From NCBI RefSeq assembly GCF_024055595.1, contig NZ_JAMXOF010000001.1:434001-498000 (forward strand): DNA of 64,000 nucleotides. The letters run 5' to 3'. The notes under the pieces were generated by a model. The model made no database searches, was not told the DNA's origin, and worked only from the letters and a program-made list of their open reading frames with translations. Made by a program: the position numbers and the translations under genes. This document shows positions 43,645 to 51,601 of the stretch, piece after piece. Position 1 is the first letter of the stretch, and every line of letters starts with the position of its first letter. The DNA comes from Mucilaginibacter aurantiaciroseus. GTDB lineage: Bacteria; Bacteroidota; Bacteroidia; Sphingobacteriales; Sphingobacteriaceae.

Positions 43645-44298
43645 TTGGAATTAATACACAGCATAATCGACTTCATATTACACATTGATAAGCATTTAGT
43701 GCAGATAACCAGCGAATACCAAAGCTGGACCTACCTTATCATCTTCATCATCATATTTGCCGAAACCGGTTTTGTTGTAACCCCGTTCCTCCCCGGCGAT
43801 TCGTTATTATTTGCTGCAGGGGCACTTATAGCCGGCGGTAAATCGGGCCTTGATATTTATCTGCTTACCGTGATCCTGATCATTGCTGCTATTATTGGTA
43901 ATACAGTAAATTACCTTTTGGGCAAGTTTTTAGGAGCGAGGGTATTTAAAGAAGAGAACAAAATTTTAAAGTTAAGTTACTACCTGCAAACCAAAGCTTT
44001 TTTTGACAAGCACGGCGGTAAGGCGGTGATATTTAGTCGTTTTATACCGATAATACGTACCGTTGCGCCGTTTGTAGCCGGGGTAGGGCATATGCCGTTT
44101 ACCCGTTACACGCTATACAATGTGGTGGGTGGTGTATCGTGGATCCTGATCTTCCTGTTCTGCGGGTTTTGGTTTGGTAAAGTGCATTTTATCGAAAAAA
44201 ACTTCTCGTTGGTTGCTATCATCATTATCCTGGTATCTATCATACCACCAATACTAGCCATACTAAAAAGCAAATTCAGCAAAAAGGAAGCGGCCTAA
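43645..44298 (+). CDS. DedA family membrane protein
   Basis: About 217 residues from a TTG at 43645 (ELIHSIIDFILHIDKHL); the frame is open back to 43600 and there is no ATG. DedA hallmark segments: ETGFVVTPFLPGDSLLFAAGAL and FSRFIPIIRTVAPFVAGVGHM with the conserved arginine and proline. Four to five membrane helices. The DedA family is linked to undecaprenyl-phosphate and phospholipid flipping. It may be co-transcribed with the DUF4397 pair. Confidence 0.92.
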   Translation: MELIHSIIDFILHIDKHLVQITSEYQSWTYLIIFIIIFAETGFVVTPFLPGDSLLFAAGALIAGGKSGLDIYLLTVILIIAAIIGNTVNYLLGKFLGARVFKEENKILKLSYYLQTKAFFDKHGGKAVIFSRFIPIIRTVAPFVAGVGHMPFTRYTLYNVVGGVSWILIFLFCGFWFGKVHFIEKNFSLVAIIIILVSIIPPILAILKSKFSKKEAA

Positions 44299-44305
44299 TT
44301 GATAA

Positions 44306-45265
44306 TTACAGGCCTGTATAAACTTTACCGGCCTTATACAAAGTTTCTTCCTTGTCTATCTTTTGCTTTTCTTCTTTGGTTAGTGGTTTCAATATCAGCT
44401 TATCCAGATCAGGCTGCCCGGCATCTACCCATGCCGAAAACCAGTAGCTGCCTACGCTGAGGATGCTTGCCCTCATTTGCCTTTGAACCATACCCCTTAA
44501 CAGCCTATGATAGGCCCTGCTGTAAGCCACCGAGTATGCTTTTACCTTGCGGTTACCGCGTTGCTCCATGGTGTACTTTTGCGCGGGAGGGAAGGGTTTA
44601 TTTAGCGCCCGTTCAACATGTAATACAGTATCAACACTTTTAAACGAAGCTCGGCAAATCTTAAAGGCCTCGGCAAGCGGGTTGTTAATGTACTTTGCCT
44701 TGCCCACGTTGTAGTTATAGATGTTGCTAAACAACTCGGGCAGGCGGCTTTCCCAAAGGGAATGGATGCCCTGCTGATTGGTTAGCTGCCCGTCGTAATT
44801 TTGGGTGAGGTGCAGGGGCGTATGGGCGTCAGAAATGTAATGTGCCAAGTTAGCCGACGAGATGAGGATAGCCATGGTATCCCTTGCCTTAAAGGCCTTT
44901 ACCAGCCAGTAATAGTTGGATTGGATAGCCCAGGGAACGGTGCCGTACTTGTTTAGCGTATCGCTGGAGTATTTTGCGGCAGCGTCTATCCATCGTTGCG
45001 GCACACTCTTAAAAGGTTGCTTGCCGTAATGGTCGGCATTAAAAAAGTGGTGAGGTGCCTCGGTGCTGTCTACGTAACGCTTTTTATCGGCGCTTACGGC
45101 GTGTTCGGTAATAAAGTTGATATTGGCCCTGTAAAATCCCGCCATGCTCTTAGGTAGCGTAAAAACGGCAAGCCTGTTGATGCGGTAATGCGCAAAGAAA
45201 CCCCACGACGAGCAGAGCGTAACAACAAATAAACCCGATAAAACCAAGGCAAACAACCGTTTCAT
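44306..45265 (-). CDS. Zinc-dependent phospholipase C / S1-P1 nuclease-like protein
   Basis: 319 residues with signal peptide (LFALVLSGLFVVTLCSS) and then WGFFAHYRINRLAVFTLPK, where mature Trp could begin as in phospholipase C. Zinc-site sequences: EAPHHFFNADHYG, ANLAHYISDAHTPLHLTQN and GIHSLWESRLPE. These fit the three-zinc P1/PLC superfamily, found in Bacteroidota as unassigned exported proteins. Substrate (phospholipid or nucleic acid) unknown. The end is convergent with DedA, 7 bases away. Confidence 0.85.
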   Translation of the reverse strand: MKRLFALVLSGLFVVTLCSSWGFFAHYRINRLAVFTLPKSMAGFYRANINFITEHAVSADKKRYVDSTEAPHHFFNADHYGKQPFKSVPQRWIDAAAKYSSDTLNKYGTVPWAIQSNYYWLVKAFKARDTMAILISSANLAHYISDAHTPLHLTQNYDGQLTNQQGIHSLWESRLPELFSNIYNYNVGKAKYINNPLAEAFKICRASFKSVDTVLHVERALNKPFPPAQKYTMEQRGNRKVKAYSVAYSRAYHRLLRGMVQRQMRASILSVGSYWFSAWVDAGQPDLDKLILKPLTKEEKQKIDKEETLYKAGKVYTGL

Positions 45266-45294
45266 AGGGTAAATATGATTAAATAATCAGTAAA

Positions 45295-46062
45295 TTAAGT
45301 AAGATTTATCCGCTCGGCATATACATTGGTGTCGTACTGAATGGTGATGAGGCCTTTTTGCTGATACTTATCAAACAGCGTTTTTAGATCGCTGAGCATA
45401 TTCTCATACCCTTCACCGTGTTTTGTTGGCATGTATGATGAGGATGCTAACCTGCCAACCACGCCGTCAAAATCAAAGATCTGCTCGTTATAAAAAGTTT
45501 GCAGTACGTAGGGTTGTGGTGCGAAGAATTTGGCGATATGCGCTGCATTAATATTGCGGTGGTCTACCTGCACATAATCCTTGCCATGTTTAATGATGAG
45601 CTCGTCGTACTCCTTTTCAAAAGCCGAACCAGTCTTTCTTTCGTTCCATATCAACGCTATAATGCCGTTTGGTTTAAGGATCCGTGCAAATTCGGCCCTG
45701 GTCTTTTCAGCATCAAACCAATGGAAGGCCTGCCCTGCAATAACAGCATCAATACCGGCGGTTGCAAGGCCTGTATCTTCGGCGGTGCCGTTTTGGGCCT
45801 TAAAGCCGGGCCAGTTACCCAATAGTTTAATGGCTTTATTGCGCATATGTACGTTAGGTTCAACGGCAATTACCCGATAGCCGGCATTTAAAAATAATTC
45901 GGTAGATATGCCTGTACCTGCGCCAATATCAGCTACCAATTTATTGTTGCCAAGGCCAAATTGCTGCTGTAAAAAATCAATGATGAGGGTAGGGTATCCG
46001 GGGCGGTATTTCACGTAATCGTTTACACGATCGCTAAAACGGTTGGTGCTGTTTGTGGTCAT
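45295..46062 (-). CDS. Class I SAM-dependent methyltransferase
   Basis: 255 residues from ATG 46062 (MTTNSTNRFSDRVNDYVKYRPGYP). The frame extends 49 codons upstream, but those include a palindromic repeat and are not coding-like. The AdoMet motif is VADIGAGTGISTELFLNAG, followed by IAVEPNVHM, the acidic loop and VIAGQAFHWFD. The substrate is probably a small molecule. It lies 29 bases upstream of the phospholipase-like gene and may share its transcript. Confidence 0.92.
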   Translation of the reverse strand: MTTNSTNRFSDRVNDYVKYRPGYPTLIIDFLQQQFGLGNNKLVADIGAGTGISTELFLNAGYRVIAVEPNVHMRNKAIKLLGNWPGFKAQNGTAEDTGLATAGIDAVIAGQAFHWFDAEKTRAEFARILKPNGIIALIWNERKTGSAFEKEYDELIIKHGKDYVQVDHRNINAAHIAKFFAPQPYVLQTFYNEQIFDFDGVVGRLASSSYMPTKHGEGYENMLSDLKTLFDKYQQKGLITIQYDTNVYAERINLT

Positions 46063-46090
46063 ACAAATTAAACGCAGGTACAGCTGCGTT

Positions 46091-46145
46091 GTTTTGTCCG
46101 TCCGTCCGGATGTGCCGTTGCTTGCGGACGGTTTGCGGACAAAAC
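46091..46145. repeat. GTCC-type palindrome, copy A
   Basis: GTTTTGTCCG (46091-46100) and CGGACAAAAC (46136-46145) are exact inverted repeats. Inside, CCGTCCG and CGGACGG add pairing. It lies between the methyltransferase and rpsT. Confidence 0.85.
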
Positions 46146-46158
46146 CCTCACTGTAGAC

Positions 46159-46178
46159 CTCCCGATACCTATCGGGAG
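46159..46178. repeat. CTCCCGATA palindrome
   Basis: CTCCCGATA and TATCGGGAG form a perfect 9-bp stem with a 2-base loop, near the divergent gene starts. Confidence 0.7.
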
Positions 46179-46231
46179 AACTTATGAACAACCCCTTATT
46201 TATCCACAATTGAAAAATAACGTAAATAGGC

Positions 46232-46262
46232 TTGCATATTTAAAAATGTGTCCCTATATTTG
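46232..46262 (+). promoter_or_regulatory. Promoter of rpsT
   Basis: TTG (46232-46234), 20 bases, then TATATTTG (46255-46262). This is a full consensus match with a 38-base leader. Confidence 0.7.
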
Positions 46263-46300
46263 CAACCTCAAAATAAAGAAAAGAATAACAAAGCTATACG

Positions 46301-46555
46301 ATGGCAAATCATAAATCATCCATAAAAAGAATCAGGTCAAACGCTGCTAAACGTCTGCGTAACAGGTATCAGGCAAAAACCACCAGAAATGCAATTAAGA
46401 AATTAAGAGGTACTACAACCAAGGTTGACGCTGCTCCTTTATTATCTAAAGTGATTTCAATGTTAGATCGTTTAGCTAAAAAGAATGTTATCCACAAAAA
46501 CAAAGCTTCGAACAACAAATCAAAGCTTACTAAATTTGTAAACGCTTTAAGCTAA
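46301..46555 (+). CDS. rpsT: 30S ribosomal protein S20
   Basis: 84 residues, very basic. [20 protein letters not shown] at the start and the helical [20 protein letters not shown] at the end match S20, an early-assembling protein that binds 16S rRNA. Short full-length gene with its own consensus promoter and a terminator hairpin. Confidence 0.96.
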   Translation: MANHKSSIKRIRSNAAKRLRNRYQAKTTRNAIKKLRGTTTKVDAAPLLSKVISMLDRLAKKNVIHKNKASNNKSKLTKFVNALS

Positions 46556-46577
46556 CAGCTTAATTTAATAATATTTT

Positions 46578-46611
46578 AAAGGGATTGTGCATTATGCATT
46601 ATCCCTTTTTT
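46578..46611 (+). terminator. Terminator of rpsT
   Basis: AAAGGGAT, inner TGCAT/ATGCA and ATCCCTTT form a long imperfect stem ending in TTTTTT. Confidence 0.75.
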
Positions 46612-46656
46612 GTTGTTTTTTATTTCCTACTTTAGGCAAACAAAACCTAACCTCCT

Positions 46657-47355
46657 GTGGAAGATTACCCCAATAAAATAAGTATTAAAAGCTGGGCCGA
46701 AGAAGACCGTCCGCGCGAAAAACTAAGCGGGCAAGGCCGCCGTGCGCTTACGGATGCCGAGCTGATTGCCATATTAATAGGTAGCGGCAGCCGCAACGAA
46801 AGCGCCGTTGAACTAAGCAAGCGCATCCTGCACCATTATGAGAACGACCTAAACAAGCTTGGCAAGGCATCTATCAGCGAATTAAGCAAGTTTAAAGGCA
46901 TCGGCGAAGCCAAGGCAATATCTATTATAGCTGCCCTTGAAATAGGCCGTAGAAGAGGCGATACAGAAATAAAAGTATTGGACGAGGTAAAGAGCAGCGG
47001 CGATGGTTACAACATTATGCGCCGCCATTTAATGGATTTGAACCACGAAGAGTTTTGGATCATGCTGATAGGCCGGTCAAGTAAAGTGCTGGCTAAAGAA
47101 TTGGTGAGCAAAGGTGGCTTAAGCGGTACTGTTGCCGACCCGAAGATCATCTTCCACATGGCATTGCAGCACCAGGCAAGCGCTATTATTATGGTGCATA
47201 ACCATCCGTCGGGCAACTTAAAACCAAGCAGGGAAGACCTGGTGCTCACCAAAAAAATAGCCGATGCAGGCCGCATGCTGGATATTAACGTACTGGATCA
47301 TCTCATTATAACCGATAGCGGGTACTTTAGCTTTGGGGATGAAGGGTTGCTGTAA
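46657..47355 (+). CDS. radC: RadC family JAB-domain protein
   Basis: 232 residues from GTG 46657 (EDYPNKISIKSWAEEDRPRE). The N-terminal helix-hairpin-helix region includes LSKFKGIGEAKAISIIAALE. The C-terminal MPN/JAB domain has the metal motif VHNHPSGNLKPSREDLVLTK and the HLIITDSGYFSF end. Despite the name, a DNA repair role is not established for the family. The gene is complete and lies downstream of rpsT. Confidence 0.95.
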   Translation: MEDYPNKISIKSWAEEDRPREKLSGQGRRALTDAELIAILIGSGSRNESAVELSKRILHHYENDLNKLGKASISELSKFKGIGEAKAISIIAALEIGRRRGDTEIKVLDEVKSSGDGYNIMRRHLMDLNHEEFWIMLIGRSSKVLAKELVSKGGLSGTVADPKIIFHMALQHQASAIIMVHNHPSGNLKPSREDLVLTKKIADAGRMLDINVLDHLIITDSGYFSFGDEGLL

Positions 47356-47464
47356 TTTGTTCCCAACCGTCATTACCCTTAATCGCTAAAATCTGTTTAA
47401 TCCCGGTTCAAACAACCAGCCTCCTGCAACGTTCTATCATTACAGAACTTAAAAACCGCAAACT

Positions 47465-47704
47465 ATGATAAACGCACCAAAAGAGCAGGACGATCAGTTA
47501 CAACAGGATGATCAGCTAAGCCAAACCGAAAACGAAGACCAGATGAGCCAGCAGGATGTGCATGGCAACGGGTTTGACGATACCAACGAAGATATTGGCG
47601 AAACCGACGAAAGCAGCCAGGCACAACGCGCCTACGATGCCGCAGAGCCATCATATACCCTTAACCTGGATGATGATGACACCAGCACCGCCGATGACGA
47701 ATAG
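47465..47704 (+). CDS. Small acidic low-complexity protein
   Basis: 79 residues, rich in Asp, Glu, Gln and Ser (DQLQQDDQLSQTENEDQ, TLNLDDDDTSTADDE). It is almost surely disordered. No signal peptide. Such short acidic proteins occur in Sphingobacteriaceae, but I cannot give a function. A GTCC palindrome starts 17 bases after its stop. Confidence 0.65.
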   Translation: MINAPKEQDDQLQQDDQLSQTENEDQMSQQDVHGNGFDDTNEDIGETDESSQAQRAYDAAEPSYTLNLDDDDTSTADDE

Positions 47705-47720
47705 TTAAACGATGTTTTGT

Positions 47721-47766
47721 CTGTCCGTCCGTCCGGAAGTGTGCGCACTTGCGGACGGACGGACAG
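47721..47766. repeat. GTCC-type palindrome, copy B
   Basis: CTGTCCGTCCGTCCG (47721-47735) and CGGACGGACGGACAG (47752-47766) are a perfect 15-bp inverted repeat. The 16-base middle adds AAGTG/CACTT pairing, so the whole 46 bases form one hairpin. Confidence 0.92.
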
Positions 47767-48083
47767 CACAGCGTTCTGTTTAGTAAAGCCCAATACCCTA
47801 CAGCTATCAATTTATTGCCAAAAAATAAACGTTAACATCCCCAACGTTAGCGTAATTGGTAACCAACCTTAATCCACACCGGTACTTTATTGGTACTGCT
47901 AAAAACATATAAACCACGGGTTTATATAATACCCCTCCCTTACTAATATATATAGACATATAAAATCAGACGGCTGTGTAACGTGGTTTCTGTAAGTTTA
48001 CTTTGGAGTATACAAATTTACACATAAATATTTGATTTACAAATGGTTATTAAAAATAAACTTCATTAATATTGCTAATGCAA

Positions 48084-48192
48084 GGGTGTCCGTCCGTCCG
48101 GGGGAGCCGACATTGGCGGACAAAAAGCGGACAGCCGGTGAAGCGTCCGTAACTGTCCGCAGGCAACGGCATCTGCGGACGGACGGACACCC
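48084..48192. repeat. GTCC-type palindrome, copy C (109 bp, with inner hairpin)
   Basis: GGGTGTCCGTCCGTCCG (48084-48100) and CGGACGGACGGACACCC (48176-48192) are a perfect 17-bp inverted repeat. Inside, GCGGACA (48127-48133) and TGTCCGC (48154-48160) form a second stem. Confidence 0.92.
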
Positions 48193-48290
48193 CTCTCGTT
48201 GGAAGAGAATAGTGTTTCAAAAACCTTTCTCCTTTTACCTTTAACCTTTCGTCTCCAAATCCTATCTTTACCGATTATCATTCTCCTATA

Positions 48291-50690
48291 ATGAAGATAT
48301 CGTATAACTGGCTTAAAGAATTTATTGATACCGATAAAACCCCTCAGGAATTATCTACCATACTTACAGGTACCGGCTTAGAGGTGGAGAGCCTCGAGAA
48401 GGTGCAGGCCATCCCCGGCGGTTTAGAAGCCCTGGTGATAGGTTACGTTAAAGAATGTGTTGATCACGCCAACTCCGACCATCTGCATGTTACCAAGGTA
48501 GATGTAGGCACGGGCGAGGACCTGCAAATTGTTTGCGGGGCGCATAACGTTGCGGCAGGCCAAAAAGTAGTAGTGGCAACCGTGGGTACAACCATATACC
48601 CAACCGTTGGCGAGCCGTTCAGCATCAAAAAATCGAAGATCAGGGGCGAGGTATCCGAAGGGATGATCTGTGCCGAAGATGAGATAGGCTTAGGGCATGA
48701 CCATGCGGGTATTATGGTGCTTGATGCCGATGTTGCTGTAGGCACTTTAGCTAAAGATTACTTTAAGCTGAACGACGATTACCTGTACGAGATTGGCCTG
48801 ACCCCAAACCGTGCCGACGCGGCATCGCACCTGGGTACGGCACGTGATATTGCCGCTTTTTTAAAGCTGGGCATCAAAAAGCCCGATGTAAGCGCCTTTA
48901 AGGTTGATAGCGATACCAACCCTATACAGGTGGTGGTACAGAATGAAGCTGCCGCCCCAAGGTATAGTGGCTTAACTATCTCTGATATTAAGGTGGGCGA
49001 GTCGCCCGTGTGGTTAAAAGAGCGTTTGGCCGTAATAGGCGTGCGAAGCATTAACAACGTTGTAGATGTTACCAATTACATACTGCACGAACTTGGGCAG
49101 CCCCTGCATGCTTTTGATGCTGCTGCCATAACCGGCAACAAGGTTATTGTAAAGAATGTAACCGAAGGCACCGTATTTAAAACTTTAGACGATGTTGACC
49201 GTAAGCTAAGCGCCGATGACCTGATGATATGCAATGCCGATGAGGCTATGTGTATTGCCGGTGTGTTTGGCGGTGCAAAAAGCGGTGTAAGCGAAAGTAC
49301 TACCGGTATCTTTTTAGAAAGTGCTTATTTCAACGCTGTAGCGGTGCGTAAAACATCCAAAAGGTTTGGGTTAAAGACAGACGCCTCGTTCCGTTTTGAG
49401 CGTGGTACCGACCCGGATATGACCGTATTTGCCCTTAAACGAGCGGCCCTGCTCATACAGCAGGTAGCAGGCGGTAAGGTTACGTCAGAAATTTTTGACC
49501 ATTACCCGCAGCCGGTAGCGGGGTTCCCTGTCGAGATCACCTATAACACTATCGACAGGCTGATCGGTAAAGCCATTGGTAACGATACCATCAAAAGCAT
49601 TATTACCGCTTTGGATATTAAGATCGTTAACGAAACCACCGAAGGTTTATCGCTTGAAGTACCCCCGTACCGTGTGGATGTAACCCGCGATGTGGATGTG
49701 GTGGAAGAGATACTGCGCATTTACGGTTACAACAATATCGAGATCCCTACCCAGATCAGGGCGTCGCTGAATAATTCAGTTCGTCCCGAGAAAGATACCG
49801 TGCAAAACGTAATTTCCGACCTGCTGAGCGCGAACGGCTTTAACGAGATGCTGGCCAATTCGCTTACCAAACTGGCTTATTCGGATAACCTCGAAGCTGC
49901 CGTAAAAATAGTGAACCCGTTAAGCAGCGACCTGGATGCTATGCGCCAAACCCTGTTATACTCGGGTTTAGAGGCTATCGCCTATAACCAAAACCGCCGC
50001 AATGCCAATTTGAAGTTTTACGAGTTTGGCAAGGTGTATAACACCAAAGAAGATAAGTATATCGAAACACAACGTTTCAGCATTTTCATCACCGGCGCCG
50101 ATATCGCCGAGCAATGGAACCAAAAGCAAAAGCCGGTAACATTTTACAACCTTAAAGCTATTGTAGATGGTATTCTTAAGCGCCTTAAAATTACCGATGT
50201 GGTGGTTGAAGATAGCACTTGCAGCAAACTTGCCTTTGGTTTACAGTACATGCTTAACGGCAAGCAACTGGTTAAATTTGGGCAGGTAGGTGCAAACGCG
50301 TTAAAAAAGGTTGATGTAGATAAAGAAGTGTTTTATGCCGATTTTAACTTCGATGTGGTACTGAATGCCGTACGCAAGAATGTGATTGTTTACCAGGAAG
50401 TATCAAAGTTCCCGGCGGTGCGCAGGGATCTGAGTATGCTGGTAGATCTGTCCGTTACTTTCGGACAACTGAAGCAGATAGCCGGACGGACGGACAAAAA
50501 ACTGCTGAAAGAAGTAAATGTATTTGACGTTTACCAGGGTGATAAACTGCCTGCGGGCAAAAAATCTTACGCGTTAAGCTTTGTGCTGCAAGACACCGAA
50601 AAAACCCTAACAGATAAAGCAGTTGATGCCGTGATGCAAAAATTAATTTATAATTTAGGCAAAGAAGCAGGAGCGGAGATCCGTAAATAG
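48291..50690 (+). CDS. pheT: Phenylalanyl-tRNA synthetase beta subunit
   Basis: 799 residues, full length for the bacterial beta chain. Domains in order: N-terminal B1, a tRNA-binding OB fold (about 45-155, VTKVDVGTGEDLQIVCGAHNV), the B3/B4 editing region (about 215-400), a B5 domain, the inactive class II-like core, and the C-terminal anticodon-binding ferredoxin-like domain (FPAVRRDLSMLVD to the end). The partner pheS is elsewhere. The codons for residues around 730 (AGRTDKK) contain GGACGGACGGAC, identical to a repeat motif found in neighbouring gaps. Confidence 0.96.
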   Translation: MKISYNWLKEFIDTDKTPQELSTILTGTGLEVESLEKVQAIPGGLEALVIGYVKECVDHANSDHLHVTKVDVGTGEDLQIVCGAHNVAAGQKVVVATVGTTIYPTVGEPFSIKKSKIRGEVSEGMICAEDEIGLGHDHAGIMVLDADVAVGTLAKDYFKLNDDYLYEIGLTPNRADAASHLGTARDIAAFLKLGIKKPDVSAFKVDSDTNPIQVVVQNEAAAPRYSGLTISDIKVGESPVWLKERLAVIGVRSINNVVDVTNYILHELGQPLHAFDAAAITGNKVIVKNVTEGTVFKTLDDVDRKLSADDLMICNADEAMCIAGVFGGAKSGVSESTTGIFLESAYFNAVAVRKTSKRFGLKTDASFRFERGTDPDMTVFALKRAALLIQQVAGGKVTSEIFDHYPQPVAGFPVEITYNTIDRLIGKAIGNDTIKSIITALDIKIVNETTEGLSLEVPPYRVDVTRDVDVVEEILRIYGYNNIEIPTQIRASLNNSVRPEKDTVQNVISDLLSANGFNEMLANSLTKLAYSDNLEAAVKIVNPLSSDLDAMRQTLLYSGLEAIAYNQNRRNANLKFYEFGKVYNTKEDKYIETQRFSIFITGADIAEQWNQKQKPVTFYNLKAIVDGILKRLKITDVVVEDSTCSKLAFGLQYMLNGKQLVKFGQVGANALKKVDVDKEVFYADFNFDVVLNAVRKNVIVYQEVSKFPAVRRDLSMLVDLSVTFGQLKQIAGRTDKKLLKEVNVFDVYQGDKLPAGKKSYALSFVLQDTEKTLTDKAVDAVMQKLIYNLGKEAGAEIRK
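50448..50496. repeat. GTCC/GGAC motif inside pheT coding sequence
   Basis: CTGTCCG (50448-50454) and, downstream, the tandem GGACGGACGGACA (50484-50496) can pair by TGTCCG/CGGACA. It is read in frame as A-G-R-T-D-K-K where relatives usually have a Lys-Thr-Glu-like sequence (from memory). Confidence 0.5.
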
Positions 50691-50771
50691 TGAGTGGTTG
50701 ATTGGCGAGTAGTTAAGTAGTTGTAAACAAGAACCATTCACCATCAACCCAATCAACCAATAACCAAATAA

Positions 50772-51062
50772 ATGGCCTCAGTAGCAGAACAATTAAGTAA
50801 AGTTGTAGAAAAAACAGAGCGGTTAATAGAGCTTTGTGCTGCGTTGCAGGAAGAGAATGACCTGCTTAAACTGGAAAGTGAAGCATTAAATGTGGCCCTA
50901 AAAGCCAGTACAAACAAGACCAAGGACCTCGAAGAAAAGCTTCGTGTGTTAAAGCTGGCAAAGTCGTTTTCAGAAACAAATGAAAAAAGTGTTGACATTA
51001 AGCAAAAAATTAACGACTTTGTGCAGGAAATAGATAAGTGTATTGTATTGCTGAAAAAGTAA
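50772..51062 (+). CDS. Small coiled-coil protein upstream of zapA
   Basis: 96 residues, almost entirely helical heptad sequence (VVEKTERLIELCAALQEEND, LLKLESEALNVALKA, KTKDLEEKLRVLKLAKSF). No membrane segment. It lies between pheT and zapA in the same direction, 21 bases before zapA. The place and the coiled coil suggest a division-associated role like ZapB, but that is inference. Confidence 0.8.
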   Translation: MASVAEQLSKVVEKTERLIELCAALQEENDLLKLESEALNVALKASTNKTKDLEEKLRVLKLAKSFSETNEKSVDIKQKINDFVQEIDKCIVLLKK

Positions 51063-51083
51063 TACAGAAAGTGAAAAGCTCAG

Positions 51084-51377
51084 ATGGGAGAAATCTCAAT
51101 AAAAATAAATATTGCTGACAGAGTTTACCCCTTAAAGGTAAACATGGAAGAAGAGGAAATTATAAGACGAGCAGCTAAGCTGATCAACGACCGTATAAAA
51201 GAATATCAAGAGAATTACGCGGTTAGGGATAAACAAGATTTGCTTTCGATGTGTGTGCTGCATTATGCAACATCGTCATTAAAAGCGGATAAGAAAGTTA
51301 CTACGGATGATACCGAGGTAGCCGAAAAGGTTTATCAATTGGATCACTTACTGAACGATTTTTTTTCGAAACAATAA
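51084..51377 (+). CDS. zapA: Cell division protein ZapA
   Basis: 97 residues. GEISIKINIADRVYPLKVNM and EEEEIIRRAAKLINDRIKEY match the N-terminal globular part of ZapA, followed by a C-terminal helix (KQDLLSMCVLHYATSSLKA). ZapA promotes FtsZ filament bundling. Its start is 22 bases after the coiled-coil gene. Downstream is the structured RNA described next, which is the same arrangement as zapA-6S RNA in other bacteria. Confidence 0.92.
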   Translation: MGEISIKINIADRVYPLKVNMEEEEIIRRAAKLINDRIKEYQENYAVRDKQDLLSMCVLHYATSSLKADKKVTTDDTEVAEKVYQLDHLLNDFFSKQ

Positions 51378-51409
51378 CGTTCTTACATATAACAGAGCCA
51401 TTTTAAGAT

Positions 51410-51582
51410 TTAACCGCAGTTAAATTTTAAGTTTCACTATTAAAAACTTAACGCTTCAATATCTTCGGATTACAAAGAGGCATGCGTTGATCGTGTATTT
51501 AACGGTAACCCGTGATCCACTCCATCCGACAAGAAGTTTTAACAATACATGACACTTAGAAGTTTAGTTGCGGTTTTTTTAT
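51410..51582 (+). ncRNA. ssrS: Structured RNA, probable 6S RNA
   Basis: In the 224-base gap between zapA and rny, AACCGCAGTTAAA (51412-51424) pairs at all 13 positions with TTTAGTTGCGGTT (51563-51575), two of them G-U, and continues a few pairs inward; T5 follows. Inside are a TTAAAAACTT/AAGTTTTAA arm (51440-51449 and 51534-51542), CGGAT/ATCCG (51466-51470 and 51524-51528) and an ACGG/CCGT hairpin (51502-51513). A long rod with internal bulges and a poly-U end fits 6S RNA, which binds RNA polymerase. The zapA neighbourhood supports this. No covariance search was done. Confidence 0.6.
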
Positions 51583-51601
51583 TTTATAACCTAAATAACC
51601 A

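Larger units (their letters stand above)
47705..48290. other. AT-rich gap with two GTCC palindromes
   Basis: 586 bases without a convincing gene. Two GTCC palindromes (47721-47766 and 48084-48192) enclose an AT-rich stretch with no promoter or RNA I could assign. TATCTTTA near 48266 may be a weak minus-7 box of pheT. Confidence 0.6.

Noticed and set aside
46063-46209. 49 extra N-terminal codons of the methyltransferase
   Set aside because: They cover palindrome A and the CTCCCGATA hairpin; the family start MTTNS at 46062 fits known methyltransferases.
47721-48192. CRISPR-like array from repeated GTCC blocks
   Set aside because: There are only two copies here, spacing is irregular, arms are inverted and no cas gene exists in the window.
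48032-48244. 70-residue forward frame
   Set aside because: Most of it is the GTCC palindrome C read as codons, including the Arg-rich run; no start signal.
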